The notes below the pieces were generated by a model. That model ran no database searches. It saw only the letters and a list, made by a program, of their open reading frames with translations, and had not been told where the DNA came from. 64,000 nt of DNA from Actinomycetota bacterium. Lineage in GTDB: Bacteria; Actinomycetota; Actinomycetes; Actinomycetales; Microbacteriaceae. Numbering within the stretch: position 1 is the first letter of the stretch; every line of letters begins with the position of its first letter. Shown piece after piece: positions 51,506-60,803 of the stretch. The translations under genes were made by a program, and so were the position numbers. The stretch is from contig JAFDWM010000290.1 in NCBI GenBank assembly GCA_018268455.1, positions 124,001-188,000 on the forward strand, in the 5' to 3' direction.

Positions 51506-52468
51506 TCAGCTCTCGAACAGCTGGCGCGCGAGTCCCTCATCGAGCACGACATCGGTCACGAGCTTCGACGCGATCGCCGCCCGCAGGGGCGGGAGCTTCT
51601 GCACGCCCGCGACGACGCAGACGCGGCGTGCGACCCGCCGCAGGCGGTCGAGCCCCGGGCCCGTCGCCCGCGCGTTGAGGGCGATGTCCTTCCAGGTGCC
51701 GTCGGCGCGGAAGAACACCGTCGCCACATCGCCGATCGCCCGATCGGCGCTGAGACTCTGGTAGTCGGCGCGGCCCAGATACCCGCCGACGTACACGCGG
51801 CTCGGCACCTCCGCCGTGGGTGAGCCGAGGCTGAACACGGCAAGGTCCATCTTCGCCTGCAGATCGAGCACCCGCCGGGTGCTGCGCTCTCGCCACATCG
51901 CCTCACGGGTGAGCGGATCATCGAAGAACGCCGGCACAGGAAACTGCTGCACCTGCGCGGTGAAGGCCGAGCCGAAGCGCTGCAGGATGTCGCTGGAGTA
52001 CTCCACGCCGCTGGTCAGCGTGTTGCCCGCACCGTTGAGCTGCACGATCGTCGTGCCGTGGGTCTGCTTCTGGCCGAGCTCCCGACTCACCGCGCTGATC
52101 GTGGACCCCCATGCCACGCCGACGGTCATGGTCGAGTCGATCATCTGCGTGAGCAGCCGGCCGGCGGTGCGCGCGACCCGCTCGAGCCGCTCCACCTCCG
52201 TCACGCTCTCCGGCATCGGCACGACGTGCGTCGTGACGTTCAGACGGTCGTGCAGCTCCTGCTCCAGCTCCCCCGCATGCTCGAGCGGTGAGTTGATGCG
52301 GATGTCCACCAGCCCCACCTCCCTGGCGTAGCTGAGCAGCCGCGAGACCGACGACCGCGAGGTGCCGAGCTCCTCGGCGATCACGTCCATCGTCTTGTCC
52401 TGCAGGTAGTACAAGCGAGCCGCGGTGAGCGCGGACACGGCCTTGTTCTGGCGCTTCCGTTCAGCCAT
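51506..52468 (-). CDS. SorC/DeoR-like sugar-binding transcriptional regulator
   Basis: The 320-residue protein has an N-terminal helix-turn-helix (about residues 26-48; DVIAEELGTSRSSVSRLLSYAREVGLV). The sugar-phosphate-binding SorC domain follows with VGVAWGSTISAVSREL, LNGAGN and RVYVGGYLG. Divergence from glpD suggests it controls the glycerol genes, probably through glycerol-3-phosphate or a related phosphate ester. The start at 52468 follows GGGGAGAA; the longer open frame upstream runs antisense through glpD. Confidence 0.88.
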   Translation of the reverse strand: MAERKRQNKAVSALTAARLYYLQDKTMDVIAEELGTSRSSVSRLLSYAREVGLVDIRINSPLEHAGELEQELHDRLNVTTHVVPMPESVTEVERLERVARTAGRLLTQMIDSTMTVGVAWGSTISAVSRELGQKQTHGTTIVQLNGAGNTLTSGVEYSSDILQRFGSAFTAQVQQFPVPAFFDDPLTREAMWRERSTRRVLDLQAKMDLAVFSLGSPTAEVPSRVYVGGYLGRADYQSLSADRAIGDVATVFFRADGTWKDIALNARATGPGLDRLRRVARRVCVVAGVQKLPPLRAAIASKLVTDVVLDEGLARQLFES

Positions 52469-52501
52469 TCGGTGTTCTCCCCGCGTCAATCCGACGATTC
52501 T

Positions 52502-52515
52502 TGCACATTCGTGCA
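52502..52515. promoter_or_regulatory. Candidate operator of the SorC-family regulator
   Basis: TGCACATTCGTGCA is an inverted repeat of 5 bp with a 4-base centre, in the middle of the 105-base gap between the divergent regulator and glpD. It is directly upstream of the glpD -35. Confidence 0.5.
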
Positions 52516-52521
52516 CGTTCC

Positions 52522-52550
52522 TTGACCATACGGGCGCCTGGGGGAATGCT
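52522..52550 (+). promoter_or_regulatory. glpD promoter
   Basis: TTGACC (52522-52527), a 17-base spacer and AATGCT (52545-52550) form a reasonable sigma-A-type promoter about 24 bases before the glpD start. Confidence 0.55.
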
Positions 52551-52573
52551 GTGAGAAATCGGGAAGGGAAACG

Positions 52574-54286
52574 ATGATGACCGACCACATCCACAGCGCC
52601 GCGGAACGCCCCGAGGTCGCCCAGGTCCGCGAAGCGGGACGCACCACAGTGCTCGTGATCGGCGGCGGGATCAACGGCATCTCGACTTTCCGTGACCTCG
52701 CGCTGCAGGGCGTCGACGTCGTCCTCGTCGAGCGCGGCGACTTCGCCTCCGGGGCGTCCTCGGCATCCAGCCACATGATCCACGGCGGTATCCGCTACCT
52801 CGAGAACGGCGAGTTCCGCCTCGTGAAGGAGTCGGTCACCGAGCGCAACGGACTGATCAAGATCGCCCCGCACTACGTCAAGCCGCTCGAGACCACGATT
52901 CCGATCTACTCCACGTTCTCCGGCATCCTGTCCGCTCCGCTGCGGTTCCTGACGCACAAGTCCGGCAAGCCGCAGGAGCGCGGCGCGTTCCTCATCAAGG
53001 TCGGCCTGACGATCTACGACACGTTCTCCCGCGACGGCGGAAGCGTCCCTCGGCATCGCTTCCTCGGGCGCAAGAAGTCGCTCGCCGAGCTGCCTGCGAT
53101 GGATCCGAAGATCAAGTACACCGCGACCTACTACGACGCCTCGATGCACGACCCCGAGCGGCTCGCCCTCGACGTGCTGCAGGACGGCCGCGCCGCGCAC
53201 CCCGGGGCGATCGCGCTGAACTACGTCGAGGCGATCGGCCACGACGGCGACGCCGTCCGCGTGCGCGACCGCGAGAGCGGCACCGAGTTCGCCATCGCGG
53301 CCGATGTGGTCGTGAACACCTCCGGGCCGTGGACGGATCTCACGAACGAGGCCATGGGCCAGCTGACCCGCTTCATGGGCGGCACCAAGGGCTCGCACAT
53401 CGTGCTGGACAACCCCGAGCTGATCGCCGCGACCAAGGGCCGGGAGATCTTCTTCGAGCACTCCGACGGGCGCATCGTGCTGATCTACCCGCTCAAGGGC
53501 AAGGTCATGGTCGGCACCACCGACATCGACGCAGACCCGCACGAGGTGCCGCTGTGCACCGAGGAGGAGATCGACTACTTCTTCGACCTCGTGCACCACG
53601 TCTTCCCGACGATCGCCGTGACCCGCGAGCAGATCGTCTATCGCTTCAGCGGGATCCGCCCGCTCCCCCGCCATGAGGACACCGCGCCCGGCTTCGTCTC
53701 CCGCGACTACCGCGTGGAGGTGGACGACAGCCACGCGGTGCCGCACCTGAGCCTCGTCGGCGGGAAGTGGACGACGTTCCGCGCGCTCGGCGAGTCCCTC
53801 GCGGACAGGATCCTGGAACTGCTCGGCCGCCCGCGCGTGGTCTCCACCCTGGGGCGCGCAATCGGCGGAGGCAAGGGCTACCCGCAGGGCGATGCGGCTC
53901 GCGCCGACTGGATCTCGCAGAACCTCCCGGGTGCCCGAGACCGTGCCGAACGGCTGCTCAAGCGCTACGGCACGCGTGCCGCCGACGTGTGGCAGTACGT
54001 CGAGCAGGGTCCTGATGCGCCCCTCGCCGCCGGACAGCTCTCCACGCGGGAGCTGGAGTGGATGGTGCAGAACGAGCTGATCGTGCGGCTGGAGGATGTG
54101 GTGCTGCGCCGCACCAGCCTCGCCTTCACCGGAGACATCACCGAGGAGATCCTCGAGGAGGTCGCCGAGGCCCTCGCGCCGCTGCTCGGCTGGGACCGCG
54201 CTCGCACCGCGCGCGAGATCGAGCTGACCCGCGATCTGCTGAACACCCGTCACGGACTGTCCCTCTCCGCCCACACCCACGGGTAG
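52574..54286 (+). CDS. glpD: Glycerol-3-phosphate dehydrogenase (FAD)
   Basis: Oxidises sn-glycerol-3-phosphate to dihydroxyacetone phosphate at the membrane, reducing quinone. The 570-residue protein has the FAD motif VLVIGGGINGISTFRDLALQG (GGGING at 30-35), GDFASGASSASSHMIHGGIRYL and KGKVMVGTTDID, followed by the C-terminal DAO-C domain. AAGGGA lies upstream of adjacent ATGs at 52574 and 52577; either could be used. It is the first gene of glpD-glpF-glpK. Confidence 0.96.
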   Translation: MMTDHIHSAAERPEVAQVREAGRTTVLVIGGGINGISTFRDLALQGVDVVLVERGDFASGASSASSHMIHGGIRYLENGEFRLVKESVTERNGLIKIAPHYVKPLETTIPIYSTFSGILSAPLRFLTHKSGKPQERGAFLIKVGLTIYDTFSRDGGSVPRHRFLGRKKSLAELPAMDPKIKYTATYYDASMHDPERLALDVLQDGRAAHPGAIALNYVEAIGHDGDAVRVRDRESGTEFAIAADVVVNTSGPWTDLTNEAMGQLTRFMGGTKGSHIVLDNPELIAATKGREIFFEHSDGRIVLIYPLKGKVMVGTTDIDADPHEVPLCTEEEIDYFFDLVHHVFPTIAVTREQIVYRFSGIRPLPRHEDTAPGFVSRDYRVEVDDSHAVPHLSLVGGKWTTFRALGESLADRILELLGRPRVVSTLGRAIGGGKGYPQGDAARADWISQNLPGARDRAERLLKRYGTRAADVWQYVEQGPDAPLAAGQLSTRELEWMVQNELIVRLEDVVLRRTSLAFTGDITEEILEEVAEALAPLLGWDRARTAREIELTRDLLNTRHGLSLSAHTHG

Positions 54287-54372
54287 CGAGGACTCACCGC
54301 CGCCCTCATCGGCGTCTACTCGAACACCGCATCGGCAGAGGGGCCGATGCTCTGCGAAAGGTCAATGAAGAC

Positions 54373-55128
54373 ATGACTGAGGTCAACCTCGGACTCTACT
54401 TCCTGTCCGAACTCGTCGGTACGGCGATGCTGCTCCTTCTGGGTTGCGGTGTCGTCGCGAACGTCGCTCTCGCCAAGAACAAAGGCTTCAACGGCGGATT
54501 CCTGATGGTCAACTGGGGATGGGGTCTGGCGGTCTTCGCCGGTGTCCTCGTGTCCACCTATTCGGGTGCGATCCTGAACCCCGCTGTCGGCATCGGACTG
54601 CTCACGGCCGGCAAGATCAGCGTCACCCAGTTCATGGTCGCGACCGGCGCGGAGCTGCTCGGCGCGATCATCGGCGCCGTGCTGTGCTGGCTCGCGTACA
54701 AGCAGCACTTCGACGAGGAGCCCGACCCGGCCAACAAGCTCGGCGTGTTCTCGACCGGACCGGCGATCCGCTCCTACGGCTGGAACCTCGTCACCGAGAT
54801 CGTCGGCACGTTCGTCCTCGTCTTCGTCGTGCTCGCCTTCGCCGATTCCGGTGACATCAAGGTGGGGACGCCCGGAGGCCTCGGCCCGCTGACGGCGCTG
54901 CCCGTCGCGCTGATCGTCGTCGCGATCGGCGCCTCCCTCGGTGGCCCGACCGGATACGCCATCAACCCCGCCCGTGACCTCGGCCCGCGCATCGCGCACG
55001 CGATCCTGCCGATCAAGGGCAAGGGCTCGAGCGACTGGGCCTACTCCTGGGTGCCGGTCGTCGGCCCCCTCATCGGCGGTGTGATCGCCGCCCTCGCGGC
55101 CAACGTGCTGCTGCACTTCGCCCACTGA
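54373..55128 (+). CDS. glpF: Glycerol facilitator (MIP/aquaporin family)
   Basis: A 251-residue channel with six helices and the two NPA boxes: SGAILNPAVG (NPA at 69-71) and YAINPARDLGPR (198-200). The Asp after the second NPA-Arg marks a glycerol facilitator rather than a water channel. The residue before the first NPA that is His in E. coli GlpF (SGAHLNPAV) is Ile here. The gene starts 86 bases after glpD with a weak AAAGG site. Confidence 0.92.
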   Translation: MTEVNLGLYFLSELVGTAMLLLLGCGVVANVALAKNKGFNGGFLMVNWGWGLAVFAGVLVSTYSGAILNPAVGIGLLTAGKISVTQFMVATGAELLGAIIGAVLCWLAYKQHFDEEPDPANKLGVFSTGPAIRSYGWNLVTEIVGTFVLVFVVLAFADSGDIKVGTPGGLGPLTALPVALIVVAIGASLGGPTGYAINPARDLGPRIAHAILPIKGKGSSDWAYSWVPVVGPLIGGVIAALAANVLLHFAH

Positions 55129-55158
55129 CCCGAACCGCTATTCAAAGGAGAACTGCAC

Positions 55159-56673
55159 ATGGCTGATTACGTCATCGCCATCGACCAGGGCACGACCTCG
55201 AGTCGCGCCATCATCTTCGACCGCAAGGGCAGCATCATCGCCACCGGTCAGAAGGAGCACGAGCAGATCCTGCCGCAGGCCGGCTGGGTCGAGCACGACG
55301 CCGCCGAGATCTGGGCGAATGTCCAGGAGGTCATCGGGCTCGCGCTCACCCGCGCGCACCTGACCCGGCACGACATCGCCGCGGTCGGCATCACCAACCA
55401 GCGCGAGACCGCAGTGGTCTGGGACAAGACCACGGGCAAGCCGGTCTACAACGCGATCGTCTGGCAGGACACCCGCACCCAGCCCATCGTCGACCGCCTC
55501 GCGGCGGACGGCGGCGTCGACCGCTTCAAGCCGGTCGTGGGTCTCCCCCTGGCGACCTACTTCTCCGGCACGAAGATCGCATGGATCCTCGAGAACGTCG
55601 AGGGTGCGCGCGAGAAGGCGGAAGCCGGCGACCTGCTCTTCGGCACCACCGACTGCTGGGTGCTGTGGAACCTCACGGGCGGTGTGAACGGCGGCGTGCA
55701 CGCGACCGACGTCACCAACGCCTCGCGCACGATGTTCATGGACCTCGAGACGCTGCAGTGGCGTGACGACATCCTCGAGGCGTTCGGCGTGCCGCGCTCG
55801 ATGATGCCGTCGATCCGCTCCTCCTCCGAGGTGTACGGCGCGGCGGAGGACTCCTCGCTGCTGCGCGAGACCCCGATCGCGGGCATCCTCGGCGACCAGC
55901 AGGCGGCGACCTTCGGGCAGGCGGCGTTCAACTCCGGAGAGAGCAAGAACACCTACGGCACGGGCTGCTTCCTCATCTTCAACACGGGCGAGGAGATCGT
56001 CCACTCGAAGAACGGACTGCTCACCACCGTCGGCTACAAGCTCGGCGACGGGCCGACGCACTACGCGCTGGAGGGCTCGATCGCGGTCACCGGATCCCTC
56101 ATCCAGTGGCTGCGCGACCAGCTCGGCATCATCTCCTCGGCCCCCGAGGTGGAGGAGCTGGCCCACCAGGTCGAGGACAACGGCGGCGTGTACATCGTGC
56201 CGGCGTTCTCTGGGCTGTTCGCGCCGTACTGGCGTCCGGACGCCCGCGGCGCGATCGTCGGTCTCACCCGCTACGCGAACAAGAACCACATCGCGCGCGC
56301 CGCGCTGGAGGCCGTCGCCTTCCAGACCCGCGACGTGCTCGACGCGGTCAACGCCGACGCCGGGGTCGACCTCACCGAGCTCAAGGTGGACGGCGGCATG
56401 GTCGCGAACGATGCGCTCATGCAGTTCCAGGCCGATGTGCTCGGCGTGCCGGTGGTGCGCCCCGTGGTCGCCGAGACCACGGCGCTCGGCGCCGCCTACG
56501 CGGCCGGCCTCGCGGTCGGGTTCTGGACGGGCCTGGACGACCTGTCCGCGAACTGGCAGGAGGACCGCCGCTGGGAGCCGAGCATGGATGCCGCCGAGCG
56601 CGACCGCCAGCTGCGGCTGTGGCACAAGGCGGTCACGAAGTCGATGGACTGGGTCGACGACGACGTGAAGTGA
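55159..56673 (+). CDS. glpK: Glycerol kinase
   Basis: Phosphorylates glycerol to sn-glycerol-3-phosphate. The 504-residue FGGY-family protein opens [17 protein letters not shown] and has [30 protein letters not shown] and the C-terminal signature [35 protein letters not shown] precedes the ATG 30 bases after glpF. It is the last gene of the glycerol operon and is followed by a terminator. Confidence 0.97.
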   Translation: MADYVIAIDQGTTSSRAIIFDRKGSIIATGQKEHEQILPQAGWVEHDAAEIWANVQEVIGLALTRAHLTRHDIAAVGITNQRETAVVWDKTTGKPVYNAIVWQDTRTQPIVDRLAADGGVDRFKPVVGLPLATYFSGTKIAWILENVEGAREKAEAGDLLFGTTDCWVLWNLTGGVNGGVHATDVTNASRTMFMDLETLQWRDDILEAFGVPRSMMPSIRSSSEVYGAAEDSSLLRETPIAGILGDQQAATFGQAAFNSGESKNTYGTGCFLIFNTGEEIVHSKNGLLTTVGYKLGDGPTHYALEGSIAVTGSLIQWLRDQLGIISSAPEVEELAHQVEDNGGVYIVPAFSGLFAPYWRPDARGAIVGLTRYANKNHIARAALEAVAFQTRDVLDAVNADAGVDLTELKVDGGMVANDALMQFQADVLGVPVVRPVVAETTALGAAYAAGLAVGFWTGLDDLSANWQEDRRWEPSMDAAERDRQLRLWHKAVTKSMDWVDDDVK

Positions 56674-56695
56674 TCGCCGTGAGGTGACCGGAGAA

Positions 56696-56742
56696 CGCGA
56701 AGGCGGGCTCGGAGGATCCGTCCTCCGGGCCCGCCTTTCGCG
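56696..56742 (+). terminator. Terminator of glpK
   Basis: An approximately 21-bp stem (56696-56716 with 56721-56742) has one G-T pair, one bulged T and a 4-base loop. It begins 22 bases after the glpK stop. Confidence 0.82.
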
Positions 56743-56756
56743 TGCGCGCACCGCCC

Positions 56757-56821
56757 GAGAAACCAGAAACCGCATGAGACACCACGCCTGGCGTGGTGTC
56801 TCATGCGGAAGTTGGTTTCTC
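56757..56821. repeat. 65-bp interrupted palindrome between glpK and ffh
   Basis: Two nested inverted repeats share one centre. A perfect 19-bp arm pair (56770-56788 with 56790-56808) has a single central base. It is flanked by 4-base unpaired patches, then by a perfect 9-bp outer pair (56757-56765 with 56813-56821). It ends seven bases from the ffh stop. It could be the ffh terminator, but its length and the separate outer arms also resemble a dispersed palindromic repeat. Only one copy was noticed in this window. Confidence 0.85.
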
Positions 56822-56827
56822 GCCGGA

Positions 56828-58378
56828 TCAGTTCTTTCCGAAGAGCTTCTGGATCTCGGCCATGTCGGCCTCGCTCGGCGCCTTCTGGCCACCGAGGCCG
56901 AAGCCGGTGCCGGTGGGGGCCTGACTGGTTGCGAGCCCGGAGTTCTCCGCGGCGCGCTTGGCAGGGTTGCCGGAGCGGGATCCGGAGCTCTTGCCCTTCT
57001 TGCCGCGCTTGGCCGAGGCGCCGGGACGGCCCATCCCTGCCATCGGACCCATGCCGGGGATGTTCGGGGTGCCGCCGCGGGCGACGGTCTTCATCATCTT
57101 CGCGGCCTGCTCGAACCGCTGCACGAGCTGGTTCACGTCGGTCACCGTCATACCGGAACCGCGCGCGATGCGCAGCCGCCGCGATCCGTTGAGCACCTTC
57201 GGGTTGCGGCGCTCCCCCGGCGTCATCGAGCGGATGATCGCCTCGGTGCGGTCGATCTCGCGCTCGTCGAAGTCCTCGAGCTGCTGCTTCATCTGGCCCA
57301 TGCCCGGGAGCATCCCGAGCATCTTCTTCATCGAGCCCATCTTCTTGAGCTGCTGCATCTGCTCGAGGAAGTCCTCGAGCGTGAAGGTCTCGGTCGCGAG
57401 CTTCTCCGCGACCTTGAGGGCCTCCGCCTCGTCGAACGCCTGCTGCGCCTGCTCGATGAGCGTGAGGATGTCACCGAGGTCGAGGATCCGGCTCGCCATG
57501 CGGTCGGGGTGGAACGGCTCCAAGTCGCCCAGGCCCTCGCCCGTGGACGCGAACATGATCGGCCGGCCGGTCACGGAGGCGACCGAGAGCGCCGCACCAC
57601 CGCGGGCGTCGCCGTCGAGCTTGGAGAGCACCACGCCGGTGAAGTCGACGCCGTCCTGGAAGGCCTTGGCGGTGTTGACCGCGTCCTGGCCGATCATCGC
57701 GTCGATGACGAAGAGCACCTCGTCGGGATCCACGGCCTTGCGGATGTCGGCGGCCTGCTTCATCAGCTCGGCGTCCACGCCGAGCCGGCCCGCGGTGTCG
57801 ATGATGACGATGTCGTGCTGCTGACGACGGGCGTGCTCGACGCCGGCGCGCGCCACGCGCACCGGATCGCCCACGCCGTTGCCGGGCTCGGGCGCGAAGA
57901 TCGTCGCCCCGGCCTGCTCGGCGACGACCGTCAGCTGGGTGACGGCGTTCGGCCGCTGCAGGTCGGCGGCGACCAGCAGCGGCGTGTGCCCCTCGCCCTG
58001 CAGCTGCTTGGCGAGCTTACCGGCGAAGGTGGTCTTGCCCGAGCCCTGCAGGCCCGCGAGCATGATGACCGTCGGGGGGTTCTTCGCGAACTCGAGGCGG
58101 CGCTGCTCGCCGCCGAGGATCTGGATGAGCTCCTCGTTGACGATCTGCACGACCTGCTGCGCGGGGTTGAGCGCCTTGTTGACCTCGTCGCCGAGCGCGC
58201 GTTCTCGCACCTTCGCCGTGAAGTCCTTCACGACGACGAGCGCCACGTCGGCGTCGAGCAGAGCGCGTCGGATCTCGCGGACGGTGCCGTCGACGTCGGA
58301 TGCGGTCAGCTTGCCCTTCGTACGCAGGTTGCGGAAGGTCTCGGTGAGCCGATCGGAGAGCGTGCCAAAAGTTGCCAT
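56828..58378 (-). CDS. ffh: Signal recognition particle protein Ffh
   Basis: GTPase that binds signal sequences and 4.5S RNA for co-translational targeting. The 516-residue protein has the N domain, G1 GLQGSGKT (109-116), DTAGRLGVD, and GLGDLEPFHPDRMASRILGMGD-type linker (here RILDLGD). The Met-rich M domain ends in a Gly/Met/Pro/Lys tail. A TAGAAT hexamer lies nine bases before the ATG. In many actinobacteria rpsP follows closely; here 22 kb separates them. Confidence 0.97.
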   Translation of the reverse strand: MATFGTLSDRLTETFRNLRTKGKLTASDVDGTVREIRRALLDADVALVVVKDFTAKVRERALGDEVNKALNPAQQVVQIVNEELIQILGGEQRRLEFAKNPPTVIMLAGLQGSGKTTFAGKLAKQLQGEGHTPLLVAADLQRPNAVTQLTVVAEQAGATIFAPEPGNGVGDPVRVARAGVEHARRQQHDIVIIDTAGRLGVDAELMKQAADIRKAVDPDEVLFVIDAMIGQDAVNTAKAFQDGVDFTGVVLSKLDGDARGGAALSVASVTGRPIMFASTGEGLGDLEPFHPDRMASRILDLGDILTLIEQAQQAFDEAEALKVAEKLATETFTLEDFLEQMQQLKKMGSMKKMLGMLPGMGQMKQQLEDFDEREIDRTEAIIRSMTPGERRNPKVLNGSRRLRIARGSGMTVTDVNQLVQRFEQAAKMMKTVARGGTPNIPGMGPMAGMGRPGASAKRGKKGKSSGSRSGNPAKRAAENSGLATSQAPTGTGFGLGGQKAPSEADMAEIQKLFGKN

Positions 58379-58422
58379 GGTGCTCCGATTCTACGCGAGC
58401 GGGATCCGCTCACGCATGCGCC

Positions 58423-59004
58423 TCAGCCCCAACGGAGATCGGCGATGCGCGGCAGTGCATGCCGCAGCTGCGCCAGGGGCGAGCCGTGGCCGGCACCGCC
58501 CTCCGCCCAGACCCGCAGCGAGCTCAGCACGGCGACGGCGTAGGCCGCGCCGAGCACGTCGGCGCGGATCCGCTCGACACCGGCCGCGCGTGCCGCTCCC
58601 GCCAGCGCCGCGGCGAGACGCCCCTGCCGCACCGCGGATTCGCGGGCGAGATCGGCCTCCAGGCCCATCGCGGTGACGTTTCCGAAGGCGAGCGCGAGCG
58701 GATCCGGTTCGAGACCGTCGACGATGCTCTCGAGCGCCGTCTGCACTCCCGCCGCATCGACGCCGGATGCGGAGAGCGCGACGACGGCGCGGTCGATGCG
58801 CGCGTCGAGACCCGACCAAAGCACATCGCTCTTCGAGGCGAAGTAGTTGAAGAAGCTCGAGCGGCTCACTCCCGCACGCTGCGCGATGTCGGCGATCGAG
58901 GTGCCCTCATAGCCCGCCTCGAGGAACAGCTCGCACGCGGCCTCGGCGATCGTCTCGCGCGAGGAGACGCGGGGGCGGCCGACGCCGCGGGCGGGATTGA
59001 TCAT
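58423..59004 (-). CDS. TetR-family transcriptional regulator
   Basis: A 193-residue protein. The TetR N-terminal DNA-binding domain spans about residues 10-60 ([54 protein letters not shown]), followed by a helical ligand domain. The target is unknown. It is divergent from lipB across 106 bases, so lipB-lipA or another nearby gene could be regulated. The ATG is six bases after TACGGT, indicating a leaderless mRNA. Confidence 0.9.
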   Translation of the reverse strand: MINPARGVGRPRVSSRETIAEAACELFLEAGYEGTSIADIAQRAGVSRSSFFNYFASKSDVLWSGLDARIDRAVVALSASGVDAAGVQTALESIVDGLEPDPLALAFGNVTAMGLEADLARESAVRQGRLAAALAGAARAAGVERIRADVLGAAYAVAVLSSLRVWAEGGAGHGSPLAQLRHALPRIADLRWG

Positions 59005-59010
59005 CCCGAC

Positions 59011-59016
59011 ACCGTA
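59011..59016 (-). promoter_or_regulatory. Leaderless-type -10 element of the TetR gene
   Basis: TACGGT on the minus strand, six bases, then the ATG at 59004. Confidence 0.45.
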
Positions 59017-59067
59017 TCGCGTCGCGCGCCGCGCCTGTCCTGTCATGCCGCCGTGCGAGATCGACCC

Positions 59068-59073
59068 TATTAT
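59068..59073 (+). promoter_or_regulatory. -10 element upstream of lipB
   Basis: TATTAT lies 37 bases before the lipB ATG, in the only AT-rich spot of this gap. A clear -35 was not seen. Confidence 0.45.
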
Positions 59074-59110
59074 TGAACCGCATCCATCAACTCGAATCCG
59101 GAGGGTCGAC

Positions 59111-59752
59111 ATGATCGACATCCAGACGGTGGGGCTCGCCCCCTCGTTCGTCCCGTACCAGGAGGGCTGGGACCTGCAGCGCCGCGTGCACGCCGGCGTG
59201 GTCGACGGCTCGCGTCCCGACACTCTGCTGCTGCTCGAGCACGCGGCCGTGTACACCGCGGGCAAGCGCACCGAACCACAGGAGCGACCGCAGGACGGCA
59301 CCCCGGTGATCGATGTCGACCGCGGAGGGAAGATCACCTGGCATGGGCCGGGACAGCTCGTCGGATACCCGATCGTGCGCCTGCCGGAGCCCATGGACGT
59401 GGTCGCGCACGTGCGCCGGCTGGAGAGCGTGCTCATCGACGTGCTGCGTCCGCTCGGCGTCGACGGCTACCAGGTCGAGGGGCGCAGCGGCGTGTGGGTG
59501 CGCCGCCCTCTCAGCGAGGACAAGGTCGCCGCGATCGGCGTGCGCGTGCAGCAGGGCGTGACCATGCACGGCTTCGCAATCAACTGCGACAACACGCTCT
59601 CGGGCTTCCGCGGCATCATCCCGTGCGGCATCACCGACGCCGGGGTGACGACCGTCAGCGAGGTGGTGGGCCGCGAAGTCTCCCCCGCCGACATCATCGA
59701 TGACGTCGCCGCAGCGTTCGCCGCCGAGTACGCGGCGGAGGTCGCCGCGTGA
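59111..59752 (+). CDS. lipB: Octanoyl-[ACP]:protein N-octanoyltransferase
   Basis: Transfers octanoate from acyl-carrier protein to lipoyl domains. The 213-residue protein has [21 protein letters not shown] and the catalytic dyad Lys138 (DKVAAIGVR) and Cys172 (GIIPCGITD). GGAGGG lies ahead of the ATG. Its stop overlaps the lipA start by four bases (GTGA). Confidence 0.96.
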   Translation: MIDIQTVGLAPSFVPYQEGWDLQRRVHAGVVDGSRPDTLLLLEHAAVYTAGKRTEPQERPQDGTPVIDVDRGGKITWHGPGQLVGYPIVRLPEPMDVVAHVRRLESVLIDVLRPLGVDGYQVEGRSGVWVRRPLSEDKVAAIGVRVQQGVTMHGFAINCDNTLSGFRGIIPCGITDAGVTTVSEVVGREVSPADIIDDVAAAFAAEYAAEVAA

Positions 59753-60738
59753 GCGCCGCACCCGACGGACGCAGGCTCCTGCGACTGGAGGTCCGCAACG
59801 CCGAGACCCCGATCGAGCGCAAGCCCGAGTGGATCAAGACCAAGGCCAGGATGGGTCCGGAATATCAGGCCCTGCACGCGCTCGTCAAGGACGAGGATCT
59901 GCACACCGTGTGCCAGGAGGCCGGCTGCCCGAACATCTTCGAATGCTGGGAGGACAGGGAGGCGACCTTCCTCATCGGCGGATCCCAGTGCACCCGTCGC
60001 TGCGACTTCTGCCAGATCGACACCGGCAAGCCCGAGGCCTATGACACCGACGAGCCGCGCCGGGTGGCCGAGAGCGTGCAGCAGATGGGCCTGCGATACG
60101 CGACGGTCACGTCCGTCGCGCGCGACGACCTGCCCGACACGGGCGCGTGGCTCAACGCCGAGACGGTGCGCAAGATCCACGAGCTGAACCCGAACACCGG
60201 CGTGGAGCTGCTCGCGAACGAGCACAACGCGGATCCGGCCTTCCTCGGCCAGATCTTCGATGCCCGTCCCGAGGTGTTCGCGCACAACGTGGAGACCGTT
60301 CCGCGCATCTTCAAGCGGATCCGCCCCGCGTTCCGGTACGAGCGCTCGCTGAACGTGATCACCCAGGGGCACGAGGCGGGGCTCATCACGAAGTCGAACC
60401 TCATCCTCGGGATGGGCGAGGAGCCGGAGGAGGTCGTGCAGGCGCTGCAGGATCTGCACGACGCGGGCTGCGACATCATCACGATCACCCAGTACCTGCG
60501 CCCGACGCCGCGCCACCTCCCGGTGTCGCGCTGGGTCAAGCCGGACGAGTTCGTGGGCTTCAAAGAGGAGGCCGAGCGGATCGGATTCCTCGGCGTCCTC
60601 GCCGGCCCTCTGGTGCGCTCGTCGTACCGTGCGGGTCGCCTGTGGGCGCAGTCGATGATCTCGAAGGGCCGGGAGATTCCGCCGCACCTCGCGCACATCG
60701 CCGCCGGCGCCGACCTCGGCTTCGCCCAGGCCGTCTGA
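59749..60738 (+). CDS. lipA: Lipoyl synthase
   Basis: Radical-SAM enzyme that inserts two sulfurs into the octanoyl group. The 329-residue protein has both [4Fe-4S] cysteine triads: Cys55, Cys60, Cys66 (auxiliary cluster) and Cys81, Cys85, Cys88 ([11 protein letters not shown] cluster), and the C-terminal RSSYRAG motif containing the auxiliary-cluster Ser. It starts with GTG in the lipB stop. The length is normal. Confidence 0.97.
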   Translation: MSAAPDGRRLLRLEVRNAETPIERKPEWIKTKARMGPEYQALHALVKDEDLHTVCQEAGCPNIFECWEDREATFLIGGSQCTRRCDFCQIDTGKPEAYDTDEPRRVAESVQQMGLRYATVTSVARDDLPDTGAWLNAETVRKIHELNPNTGVELLANEHNADPAFLGQIFDARPEVFAHNVETVPRIFKRIRPAFRYERSLNVITQGHEAGLITKSNLILGMGEEPEEVVQALQDLHDAGCDIITITQYLRPTPRHLPVSRWVKPDEFVGFKEEAERIGFLGVLAGPLVRSSYRAGRLWAQSMISKGREIPPHLAHIAAGADLGFAQAV

Positions 60739-60752
60739 CGCGGGGGTCTCTC

Positions 60753-60794
60753 CGGGGCCGTCGAGCGAGCTCGATGTCTGCGCTCACGGCCCCG
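60753..60794. terminator. Structured terminator between lipA and the DUF2004-like gene
   Basis: Outer arms CGGGGCCGT/ACGGCCCCG (60753-60761 and 60786-60794) enclose an inner TCGAG/CTCGA hairpin (60761-60774). It lies between two convergent stops. Confidence 0.6.
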
Positions 60795-60803
60795 CGAAGG
60801 ATG

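Noticed and set aside
51506..54280. A 924-codon frame that could suggest a fusion to the SorC-family regulator
   Set aside because: Only the 320 residues from 52468 downward match the regulator; the rest is antisense to glpD and separated from it by a promoter region.
55138..56892. Open frame of 584 codons antisense to glpK
   Set aside because: It covers glpK and its terminator, and its sequence is dominated by Arg, Val and Asp runs without motifs.
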